Part shown: in pieces, positions 1 to 5,836 of the stretch
How positions within the stretch are numbered: the first letter of the stretch is position 1
Layout of the letters: each line of letters begins with the position of its first letter
Source: Thermoprotei archaeon
GTDB lineage: Archaea > Thermoproteota > Methanomethylicia > Nezhaarchaeales > WYZ-LMO8
Length of the DNA stretch: 10,930 nt
Reading direction: 5' to 3'
Assembly: GCA_003650865.1 (NCBI GenBank)
Contig: QMSN01000020.1
Location: 1-10,930, forward strand
Notes under the pieces: generated by a model
The model's input: only the letters and a program-made list of their open reading frames with translations
Databases searched by the model: none
What the model was told of the DNA's origin: nothing
Made by a program: the position numbers and the translations under genes

Positions 1-1
1 A

Positions 2-301
2 CAGGGCATATACAAGCAGCCTAGAGAGCTCTTAACGTCGATACCCGGCATAGAGCTAATCGAGATGAGCAAGCCCGACCAGTGCTGTGGTGCTGGTGGA
101 GGTGTTAGGTCAGGTAAGAGGGAACTCAGCGATTTGATAAGGGCTGACAAGGTGAGAATGATCCTGGAGACAGGGGCTGAAGCCGTAGTCACTGAGTGCC
201 CGTTCTGCGTAATACAGATAAGAGATGCCCTCGACGAGGCTGGCTACAAGAACATAAAGGTCTACTACCTAGAGGACCTCTTGAGGTCAGCTATGGAGTA
301 A
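2..301 (+). CDS. C-terminal part of a CCG-domain (HdrB/GlcF-like) iron-sulfur protein, cut by the window edge
   Basis: This frame is open from the first base of the window, so the gene begins outside it; the ATG at 65 is internal. About 99 residues are visible, ending in TAA. They contain the second half of a CCG (DUF224) domain: a CCGAGGG motif followed some 37 residues later by CPFC. These cysteines bind Fe-S clusters in heterodisulfide reductase HdrB, GlcF and LutA/LldE-type proteins. The fragment is clearly paralogous to the C-terminus of the Fe-S protein at 447-1664 on the opposite strand (shared QPRE, IPGIE, CCGAGGG and CPFC blocks). The family role is electron transfer between a dehydrogenase and a carrier such as a quinone or disulfide. 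The partner of this copy lies to the left and cannot be seen, so subunit identity (GlcF-like or HdrB/HdrD-like) is open. Confidence 0.88.
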   Translation, partial: QGIYKQPRELLTSIPGIELIEMSKPDQCCGAGGGVRSGKRELSDLIRADKVRMILETGAEAVVTECPFCVIQIRDALDEAGYKNIKVYYLEDLLRSAME

Positions 302-320
302 AACCGCTCAATTAACCTCT

Positions 321-336
321 CCTTTTTATGTGTTTT
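321..336 (+). terminator. T-rich archaeal terminator after the left-edge gene
   Basis: Two T-runs (CCTTTTTAT then GTTTTC) start about 20 bases after the TAA at 299-301. There is no GC-rich stem before them, which fits archaeal intrinsic termination on oligo-T. The position in a convergent gap supports the call. Confidence 0.5.
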
Positions 337-343
337 CTATTGA

Positions 344-353
344 AGCCTAGGCT
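344..353. repeat. 10-bp palindrome AGCCTAGGCT, left copy
   Basis: A perfect 10-bp palindrome lies in the convergent gap downstream of the flavin/Fe-S genes. An identical copy at 4672-4681 lies just upstream of the first of them, so the pair brackets the three-gene block. The function is unknown, and chance is possible because CCTAGG is common in this window. Confidence 0.35.
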
Positions 354-401
354 CCTCCTAGATGTCGAGTCTAGTTTAAGCTGGGCTTAATGGCTGAAGA
401 C

Positions 402-406
402 AAAAA
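402..406 (-). terminator. Oligo-T terminator for the flavin/Fe-S operon
   Basis: The + strand AAAAA reads as TTTTT on the minus strand, about 41 bases after the stop codon (TAG, 447-449) of the Fe-S protein. No stem is evident. It is the only T5 run on that strand within the convergent gap, so it is the most likely end of the three-gene transcript. Confidence 0.4.
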
Positions 407-446
407 GTTGGGAAATTGAGTAGAAATTTGTGGTTGTGACTCGCAG

Positions 447-1664
447 CTACTCCGTGACCATGTCGAGTATCTCGACTAAGTCGTACATCTTCATGTTGGA
501 GCCTGAGAGCTTTATGGCGTCTGAGAGGTTCCTGTAGCAGAATGGACATATCGACGTGAGGACGTCTGCACCAGTCCTCTCAGCTTCCTTAACCCTGTTC
601 TTGGCGAGCGCCAACGAGATGTCGGCGTTGTAGGACCTCAAGCCTCCACCAGCACCGCAGCACCAGGAGTTCCTCCTTATCCTCTCCATCTCCACGAACT
701 CTATTCCAGGTATCCTCTTGATGACCTCTCTAGGCTGGTCGTAGAGCTCCGCCTTTATGTGAACTAAGTGCCTACCCGTGTGGCATGGGTCGTGCAAGGT
801 GACCTTAGCCTTAAAGTCCTTCTTTATGCTCAGCTTGCCCTGATCTAGGAGCTCCAACGCTAGGTCTATTGCGTGCTTAAGCTCGAATGGAGGTTCAATG
901 CCTAGAGCTGGGTAGTCCACTTTGAAAGCCCTGTAGCACCCAGCACATGAGAACACGACCATCTTAGCTCCAGCCTTCTCTAGAGCAGCTATGTTGTGCT
1001 CAGCTAGCTCCTTAGCGAGCTCTCTGTGACCTATCCTCAGCATGGGTGAGCCACAACACCACTCATCTGGGTAGAGCACGCCTACGTTTATGCCAGCCTT
1101 CCTCAACAAGCTGAGCGTGGCTGCAGCAATGTTCTTCTGCCTGTAGGATGAAGTGCAGCCCACGAAGTACATCACGTCGCTCTTGGTTGGAGGAGGTTCA
1201 ACACCAGCTGGAACCCACTTAATCCTGTCCTCGTGCTTCTCCAGGTAGGGGTTGTGCTCCTTAACGGTCCACTCAAGTATCTGCTTATGCCTCGGGCTTA
1301 TGAGCCCAGCCTTGAAGAGGTCGTGCCTAAACGCCTCGTATATCTCGACCTGGTTGATCATGTTCTTGCCCTTAAGCCTCGTCTGAGCCACGTAGCACTT
1401 GTCCCAGCAGTTCCTGCAGGTAGGGCAGGTGTAGAAGAGGTCTGCCAGCTTCTCGTTTAGCTGTAGCTTGCCCTCAAGCACGAACCTTATCAGCATCAGC
1501 CTGCCCCTAGCGCTATAAGGCTCAAAGCCAGGTGTGGCATCGTTCTCCCTAAGTGGACAAACCCTGTAGGCAGAGTCCCTATACCTGGAGAAGTCCCTGC
1601 AGTAGCCGCACCTAATGCACCTGTATATCTCTTCCTTAAATTGCTCCACAAACAGCTTGGACAT
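447..1664 (-). CDS. Ferredoxin-domain plus two CCG-domain iron-sulfur protein (GlcF/GlpC/HdrD-like electron-transfer subunit)
   Basis: Predicted 405-residue cytoplasmic electron-transfer subunit. The N-terminal ferredoxin part has CxxCxxC with a later CP (C16, C19, C22, C36) and a second set CPTCRNCWDKC (C80, C83, C86, C90), enough for two [4Fe-4S] clusters. Two CCG (DUF224) domains follow, each with a complete cysteine set: GC...CCG...CAGC in the first, and HDPC...CCG...CPFC in the second. This order is that of COG0247 proteins (GlcF, GlpC, HdrD C-terminal half), which take electrons from a flavoprotein. It lies directly downstream of two FAD-linked oxidase genes in the same orientation, so it is probably their partner. 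The ATG at 1679 would give 410 residues, but the ATG at 1664 sits 6 nt after a perfect GGAGGTG, so I prefer 1664. The exact acceptor is unknown; no membrane segment or haem motif is visible. Confidence 0.92.
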   Translation of the reverse strand: MSKLFVEQFKEEIYRCIRCGYCRDFSRYRDSAYRVCPLRENDATPGFEPYSARGRLMLIRFVLEGKLQLNEKLADLFYTCPTCRNCWDKCYVAQTRLKGKNMINQVEIYEAFRHDLFKAGLISPRHKQILEWTVKEHNPYLEKHEDRIKWVPAGVEPPPTKSDVMYFVGCTSSYRQKNIAAATLSLLRKAGINVGVLYPDEWCCGSPMLRIGHRELAKELAEHNIAALEKAGAKMVVFSCAGCYRAFKVDYPALGIEPPFELKHAIDLALELLDQGKLSIKKDFKAKVTLHDPCHTGRHLVHIKAELYDQPREVIKRIPGIEFVEMERIRRNSWCCGAGGGLRSYNADISLALAKNRVKEAERTGADVLTSICPFCYRNLSDAIKLSGSNMKMYDLVEILDMVTE

Positions 1665-1670
1665 CACGCC

Positions 1671-1677
1671 CACCTCC
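1671..1677 (-). promoter_or_regulatory. Ribosome binding site GGAGGTG deciding the Fe-S protein start
   Basis: GGAGGTG on the minus strand is separated by 6 nt from the ATG at 1664. It overlaps the upstream in-frame ATG at 1679, making that ATG part of the leader rather than the start. The same arrangement recurs before the thiolase gene. Confidence 0.7.
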
Positions 1678-1683
1678 ATGAGC

Positions 1684-3093
1684 TTAAAGCAGCAACAATC
1701 CTGGGTTTATGATGCCGTTGGGGTCTAGGGCCCTCTTGATCGTCCTCAGGAAGTCGAAGTAAGTGCCTGTGTATGTCTGAGCAACTCTTTCACCTATGAC
1801 CTTGCCCAGCCAGTAGTGTATAGCTCCATTCCTGATCTCGTTTATTATGAGGTCTCTCCAGATCTTCCTAACCCACTCTCTAGCCTCCTCGTCCTCGTCG
1901 AACCAGTAGAGCACGTTCATGGGGTCTAGGGCGTTCTCAACCACCAGTGAGGCTACGTAGAAGTCTATCTTCTTCTCCTTCATCACGTCCTTGTACTTGT
2001 CCAAGACCCTGTACCACATGTCCCTATGAGCTGGGTAGTCAAGTATTGGAACCTTGTAGCAAGCCGTTATCCAGGCTTGGCCTAGAGGCCCAGTCCTAGG
2101 CGGCCACTCCCAGGGCCTTGTGAAGTTCCAGCTTGGGAAGTCTGGTGGAACCTCGTTTCCACCGTGCTTCTTCATTATCTCGTCGGCCTCGGCCTTCAGC
2201 TTGTCCACCTCATCCTTGCTGTAGCCCTCAATGTGGAGGTGGACTGAGAACGGCACGTCAGCTAATCCTCTGAAGCCAGCCTTACCGAATAGCCTGTTGA
2301 AGTCTGGCTCCAGCAGTATTATGTTGACCGGGATGTGCTTGAGCTGAACCTCGTATATCGCCCTACAGCACTTCTCTAAGTCCTGGAACGTGTAGCTGCC
2401 AAAAGTCCAGCAGTCAGGCCAAGGCATTATCTTCAAGGTTGCCTCGGTCTTAACTCCGAATATCCCTTGGTCGCCGACGAAGAGCCCCGTCATGTCTGGG
2501 CCGAAGCCCCACCTAGCGAACTTCCTAGCAAATGGGTTTGCACCTGACCCAGTCCTAATCACGTCGCCTGTGGGTAGGACAACCTCTAGACCTACGAGTA
2601 TGTCGGCTACGGTGCCGTACTTAGCGCTTCCAAGGCCAGCACTGGCGTTGCTTATACCTCCACCGAGTGTTGCAGCTCCACCACTGAAGGGGCCGTAGAA
2701 TGGGGTTCTATAGCCCTTCTTCTTAAGCTCGTAGGTGAGCATGGACCAGTTGATCCCCGTCTGGGCCGTGACGGTCATAGACGTCTCGTCGATCTCAACT
2801 ATGTTGCACATCCTCGTCATGTCTATGGTTATGCCGCCGCTGCCAGGAGGCAACCCCACTAGGTTTGCTCCTCCACCTCTGATGATAATGGGGGTCTTGA
2901 ACCTGTTGGCCACCTTAACTATTTCAGCGACCTCCTCAGTCGACCCTGGCCTAACAACTACGTCGCATATCCTAGGGGGCTCGGGGCTTGCATCCCTAGA
3001 GTAGGCAAGCCTGACGTTTATGTCGTCGCTGACGAACCTTGAGCCAACTATGTTGCTGAGCGCCTCCACAAGAGCTGATGTCGTGCTCATCAT
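1684..3093 (-). CDS. FAD-linked oxidase with atypical C-terminal half (second flavoprotein of the operon)
   Basis: This 469-residue protein has an N-terminal PCMH-type FAD domain (FAD_binding_4): the pyrophosphate-binding loop RGGGANLVGL lies near residues 72-81, and a SNASAGLGSAKYG block lies near 150. It ends in DPNGIINPG, the usual end of GlcD/VAO-family oxidases. The C-terminal half is unusual. The HxGDGNxH metal-site motif and the EHGxG motif of D-2-hydroxyacid dehydrogenases are both missing, and there is a tryptophan- and proline-rich stretch (PSWNFTRPWEWPP) instead. It is thus not a second copy of the neighbouring GlcD. It may act as a GlcE-like partner or use a different substrate, such as an alcohol or ether lipid precursor in VAO/AGPS relatives. 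The stop lies 19 bases before the Fe-S protein start, so the two are cotranscribed. Either of two adjacent ATGs (3093 or 3090) could start it. Confidence 0.88.
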   Translation of the reverse strand: MMSTTSALVEALSNIVGSRFVSDDINVRLAYSRDASPEPPRICDVVVRPGSTEEVAEIVKVANRFKTPIIIRGGGANLVGLPPGSGGITIDMTRMCNIVEIDETSMTVTAQTGINWSMLTYELKKKGYRTPFYGPFSGGAATLGGGISNASAGLGSAKYGTVADILVGLEVVLPTGDVIRTGSGANPFARKFARWGFGPDMTGLFVGDQGIFGVKTEATLKIMPWPDCWTFGSYTFQDLEKCCRAIYEVQLKHIPVNIILLEPDFNRLFGKAGFRGLADVPFSVHLHIEGYSKDEVDKLKAEADEIMKKHGGNEVPPDFPSWNFTRPWEWPPRTGPLGQAWITACYKVPILDYPAHRDMWYRVLDKYKDVMKEKKIDFYVASLVVENALDPMNVLYWFDEDEEAREWVRKIWRDLIINEIRNGAIHYWLGKVIGERVAQTYTGTYFDFLRTIKRALDPNGIINPGLLLL

Positions 3094-3131
3094 GGTTTAC
3101 AAACCCCTAAAGCTGGTGAGCTACATCATGT

Positions 3132-3138
3132 TTTAAAT
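3132..3138 (-). promoter_or_regulatory. TATA box (ATTTAAA) before the second flavoprotein gene
   Basis: The minus strand reads GATTTAAAACATG here, centred about 42 bases before the ATG at 3093. A start of transcription around 3109 would give a leader of about 16 nt, with only a weak GGGG Shine-Dalgarno element. It suggests an internal promoter within the three-gene set, in addition to readthrough from the GlcD gene. Confidence 0.4.
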
Positions 3139-3161
3139 CTTTCTGAGAGAGCCATTTAGAC

Positions 3162-3176
3162 TATAACTCAGTTATA
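3162..3176. repeat. 15-bp perfect palindrome TATAACT-C-AGTTATA
   Basis: Two 7-base arms with a single central base lie between the GlcD stop codon (3180-3182) and the TATA box at 3132-3138. On the minus strand the palindrome is about 24 bases upstream of that TATA box, a position where an archaeal activator could bind. An operator function is inference; the arms are AT-rich and chance is possible. Confidence 0.4.
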
Positions 3177-3179
3177 ACA

Positions 3180-4652
3180 TCAATGCAGAGACTCCAGAAG
3201 CTTCTCGAGGAAGTCCCTGTCGTCCCCTTCAGTCCACAGCTTGCCTGGGTTCATTATGCCGTTGGGGTCGAAGATCCTCTTGAGCTCCTTCATGTACCTA
3301 AGCGACTCCCCGTGCTGAAGCTCCATGTATGGAGCTCTCAAAGCACCGACTCCATGCTCAGCTGATACCGTGCCTCCAAGCTCAATAGCCTTCTCGACGA
3401 GCTTCTTCGTCAGCTTAATCGCCGACTTAAGCTCAACCTCGCTTGAAGGCTCAGCATACCAGTTGACGTGTAAGTTGCCGTCGCCTAAGTGGCCGAATGG
3501 CAGCACTGAAATCCCAAGCTTAGATGCTTCGCGCTCAGCGAACTTCAGGTACTCGAGGACCTTCGAGAGGGGTAGCCCAACGTCGTGTATGTGGACTGCC
3601 TTTATCCTGAGCTCCTGCCTCTCAAACATCCTCAGTATTATGAAGCCAGCGTAGTGCCTAGCATGCCAGAGCTCCTCTATGTCCCTCTCGTCCCTATACA
3701 CCTCTAAAGACTCCGGGCTTTGATGTCTACAGACCTCTACAACAGCCTTAACTGAGTCCTCAACCTCCCCCTTGAAGCCGTCGACCTCAACCATTATGAC
3801 CGCCTCTGAGTAGGGGTACTTGAGGCTGGGCATGACTTTGTTCATGGTCTCGACGTACCTCTTAGTGACGAGCTCAAGTGATGAGGGAGTCACTCTCCTC
3901 AAAATCCTCTGAGCTGACTTCACGGCGTCGTCTATCGAGCTGTAGCCAGCTACTATGAGTGCTCTGCTCTCGGGTTTAGGCATAACCTTAATAGTAGCTT
4001 CAACTATGACCCCCAAGGTCCCCTCAGAGCCCACGAAGAGCTGGGTTAAGTTGTAGCCTGAAGCCGTCTTGAGGGCTCTACAGCCAGTGTTTATTACAGA
4101 TCCGTTGGGGAGAGCCACCTTTAAGCTCAAGACCCAATCCCTCGTAGACCCGTACTTGCAGGCCCTCACACCACTAGCGTTGTTCGCTATCATCCCCCCT
4201 ACCGTACACATATCAGCGCTCCCAGGTTCAGGAGGGAAGAAGACTCCATGCTCCTCAAGCTCCTCCTCAAGCCTCCTATGCACAACGCCGGGCTCGACCA
4301 CGGCAAGCCTATCGTCGGGGGAAACCTCCTTAATCGAGTTCATAGGGGTGAGGTCTAAGAGTATCCCTCCCTTAGTCGGTATGCAGTTTCCACTTAAGCT
4401 AGTGCCAGCGCCTCGAGGAGTGACCGGTATCTTCTCGTCGTTGGCTACCTTGAGAACCTCAACTACATCACTCACACTTCTAGCCCTAACGACTACGTCG
4501 GGTGTAAACCTAAACCTCCTCGACAAGATGGATAGCAGCGGTAGAGAGCCGCTATCCCAAGAGTAGGCGTAGAGGACGGCATCGTCGGTGTACACGTTGT
4601 CAGATCCAACAGCGTCTTCAAGCCTCTTAAGCGCTCTGTCGGGTATGCCCAT
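3180..4652 (-). CDS. glcD: GlcD-type FAD-linked D-2-hydroxyacid dehydrogenase (glycolate/D-lactate)
   Basis: A 490-residue flavoprotein expected to oxidise a 2-hydroxy acid (D-lactate, glycolate or similar) to the 2-oxo acid in the cytoplasm. The N-terminal FAD_binding_4 domain carries PRGAGTSLSG near residues 79-88 and a NNASGVRACKYGST block near 160. The FAD-oxidase_C domain has the metal/substrate motif HLGDGNLH (about 388-395), EHGVG (about 432-436) and the ending FDPNGIMNPGK. All hallmark motifs are intact and the length is normal for GlcD/Dld. It is first in a minus-strand set with another flavoprotein and a Fe-S protein, as expected for glcD-glcE-glcF-like complexes. The start could be GTG 4661, but the ATG at 4652 has a GGTG element 6 nt before it, the spacing used by other genes here. 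The substrate cannot be told from sequence alone. Confidence 0.93.
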   Translation of the reverse strand: MGIPDRALKRLEDAVGSDNVYTDDAVLYAYSWDSGSLPLLSILSRRFRFTPDVVVRARSVSDVVEVLKVANDEKIPVTPRGAGTSLSGNCIPTKGGILLDLTPMNSIKEVSPDDRLAVVEPGVVHRRLEEELEEHGVFFPPEPGSADMCTVGGMIANNASGVRACKYGSTRDWVLSLKVALPNGSVINTGCRALKTASGYNLTQLFVGSEGTLGVIVEATIKVMPKPESRALIVAGYSSIDDAVKSAQRILRRVTPSSLELVTKRYVETMNKVMPSLKYPYSEAVIMVEVDGFKGEVEDSVKAVVEVCRHQSPESLEVYRDERDIEELWHARHYAGFIILRMFERQELRIKAVHIHDVGLPLSKVLEYLKFAEREASKLGISVLPFGHLGDGNLHVNWYAEPSSEVELKSAIKLTKKLVEKAIELGGTVSAEHGVGALRAPYMELQHGESLRYMKELKRIFDPNGIMNPGKLWTEGDDRDFLEKLLESLH

Positions 4653-4671
4653 AGCTAGCACCAGCTCAGAG

Positions 4672-4681
4672 AGCCTAGGCT
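4672..4681. repeat. 10-bp palindrome AGCCTAGGCT, right copy
   Basis: This is identical to the copy at 344-353. It lies about 20 bases before the start of the GlcD gene, in the leader or promoter-proximal region of the minus-strand operon, where it could act as an operator or form a small hairpin. The role is inferred only from position. Confidence 0.35.
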
Positions 4682-4737
4682 AGCTATGATGCCACAACCC
4701 ATTAACCTTTCGTAGGCGAGCTCTAAGTGGGCAAGAA

Positions 4738-4747
4738 GCTTTAAATC
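4738..4747 (+). promoter_or_regulatory. TATA box GCTTTAAATC of the hydroxyacyl-CoA dehydrogenase
   Basis: The TTTAAAT core is centred near 4743, which predicts transcription from about 4769. That lies just before the GGAGGGG ribosome binding site at 4774-4780 and gives a leader of about 18 nt to the GTG at 4787. The TTTAAA core is itself symmetric, so it might also serve the divergent GlcD operon, for which no better TATA box is evident between 4653 and 4740. Confidence 0.65.
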
Positions 4748-4755
4748 ACCTGAAG

Positions 4756-4767
4756 CCCCTTAAGGGG
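4756..4767. promoter_or_regulatory. Operator-like 12-bp palindrome CCCCTTAAGGGG
   Basis: This perfect 12-bp inverted repeat sits between the TATA box (4738-4747) and the ribosome binding site (4774-4780), directly over or just before the predicted start of transcription. Many archaeal repressors with bacterial-type HTH domains act at this position by blocking polymerase recruitment. That it is an operator is inference from placement and symmetry. Confidence 0.5.
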
Positions 4768-4773
4768 TGTTTT

Positions 4774-4780
4774 GGAGGGG
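4774..4780 (+). promoter_or_regulatory. Ribosome binding site GGAGGGG for GTG 4787
   Basis: GGAGGGG is followed by 6 nt (TTTGAT) and then GTG. It overlaps the upstream in-frame TTG at 4772, which therefore is unlikely to be the start. Confidence 0.7.
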
Positions 4781-4786
4781 TTTGAT

Positions 4787-5659
4787 GTGAAGGTTGAGGA
4801 CGTAAAGAAGGTTGCTGTCATAGGCTTCGGAACCATGGGCAGCGGGATAGCTCAAGTATTTGCTTTAGCGGGCTACGAAGTCGTTGCTAGAGATGTGACG
4901 AACGAGTTCCTTGAGAGAGGCTTAAACCTCATAAAGAACGGGCCCTTCGGCCTAAACAAGGCTGTGGAGAAGGGTAGGTTGAAGAAGGAGGATGCTGAAG
5001 CCGCGCTGTCGAGGATTAAGACTACGACTGACCTAGCTGAGGCCGTGAAGGAGGCTGACATAGTCATTGAGGCGGTCTTCGAGAACATGGACTTGAAGAA
5101 GCAGGTGTTCAAGGAGGCTGACGAGAACGCGCCGCCACACGCCATACTAGCCAGTAACACGTCGACCCTCAGCATAACAGCCATAGCAGCAGCCACTAAG
5201 AGGCCTCAGCAGGTAGTAGGCATGCACTTCTTCAACCCAGTTCCAGTCATGAGGCTCGTCGAGGTCGTCAAGGGCTTGGCTACTTCAGACGAAGTCGTCG
5301 AGGTCGTCAAGCAGCTGGCGACTAAGCTGGGCAAGACCCCCATAGTCTGCAAGGACGTGCCAGGCTTCGTAGCGAATAGGCTCGCATTCCCCTACCTAGC
5401 TGAGGCGATAAGGCTATACGAGATGGGTGTTGCCTCAGCTGAGGACATAGATACAGCCATGAAGCTCGGCTACAACTTCCCCATGGGCCCCCTCGAGCTG
5501 ATAGACCTAATAGGCCTAGACGTAACCCTCGACATACTCGAAACGCTCTACAAAGAGACAGGGCAAAGCACCTTCTGCCCACCAGTACTACTGAGGCAAA
5601 TGGTTAGAGCAGGATGGCTTGGAAGGAAGACCAAGAAGGGCTTCTACACATACCAGTAA
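4787..5659 (+). CDS. hbd: 3-hydroxyacyl-CoA dehydrogenase (3-hydroxybutyryl-CoA dehydrogenase type)
   Basis: A 290-residue soluble enzyme expected to interconvert (S)-3-hydroxyacyl-CoA and 3-oxoacyl-CoA with NAD(P). The N-terminal Rossmann fold starts with VIGFGTMGSGIAQ (about 11-23). By spacing to the well-studied human enzyme, the catalytic set is complete: S126 in NTSTLS, H147 in HFFNP, E159, and N197 in GFVANR. The C-terminal 3HCDH dimerisation domain is present (GYNFPMGPLELIDLIGLD) and the protein ends at KKGFYTY, the usual end for stand-alone HBD. There is no crotonase fusion, unlike many crenarchaeal 3-hydroxypropionate/4-hydroxybutyrate-cycle enzymes. It is monocistronic, divergent from the GlcD operon and convergent with a thiolase-like gene, suggesting beta-oxidation or its reverse. 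GTG 4787 is preferred over TTG 4772 because of its GGAGGGG site. Chain length and cofactor preference are not determined. Confidence 0.94.
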   Translation: MKVEDVKKVAVIGFGTMGSGIAQVFALAGYEVVARDVTNEFLERGLNLIKNGPFGLNKAVEKGRLKKEDAEAALSRIKTTTDLAEAVKEADIVIEAVFENMDLKKQVFKEADENAPPHAILASNTSTLSITAIAAATKRPQQVVGMHFFNPVPVMRLVEVVKGLATSDEVVEVVKQLATKLGKTPIVCKDVPGFVANRLAFPYLAEAIRLYEMGVASAEDIDTAMKLGYNFPMGPLELIDLIGLDVTLDILETLYKETGQSTFCPPVLLRQMVRAGWLGRKTKKGFYTYQ

Positions 5660-5674
5660 ACCCTCAACCCTCAC

Positions 5675-5685
5675 ATTTTGTTTTT
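5675..5685 (+). terminator. T-rich terminator after the hydroxyacyl-CoA dehydrogenase
   Basis: ATTTTGTTTTT begins 16 bases after the TAA at 5657-5659. It is a T-rich stretch without a stem, typical of archaeal termination, in a convergent gap. Confidence 0.6.
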
Positions 5686-5814
5686 CGTAAGCCAATCATA
5701 AGTTAAACTTAGGCCTCTACTAAGTGGTGGCCAAGACTTAACGTGCATAGCAGAGAATCCTGGACCTAGAGTTTTGTTGTGAATAAAAAGCTGAGTTTAA
5801 GGTTGAGATCCACG

Positions 5815-5819
5815 AAAAA
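5815..5819 (-). terminator. Oligo-T terminator after the thiolase-like gene
   Basis: The + strand AAAAA is TTTTT on the minus strand, 18 bases after the stop codon at 5837-5839. A second weaker run (+ AAAAA near 5785) follows. Together they suit termination of the DUF35-thiolase transcript facing the convergent gene. Confidence 0.5.
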
Positions 5820-5836
5820 GGTGGAGGTTAAGTGTT

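Noticed and set aside
4069..4566. Long open frame on the + strand opposite the GlcD gene
   Set aside because: It lies wholly antisense to a protein with all GlcD motifs; its translation is Ser/Thr/Leu-rich and low-complexity with no recognisable domain.
5707..5725. Small hairpin ACTTAG-7 nt-CTAAGT in the convergent gap
   Set aside because: The stem is only 6 bp and AT-rich with no T-run after it on either strand; T-rich tracts at 5675-5685 and 5815-5819 explain termination better.
5660..5836. Possible small RNA or tRNA in the convergent gap
   Set aside because: A GGTTGAGATCC stretch looks a little like a T-arm, but no matching stem, acceptor arm or anticodon arm could be found.
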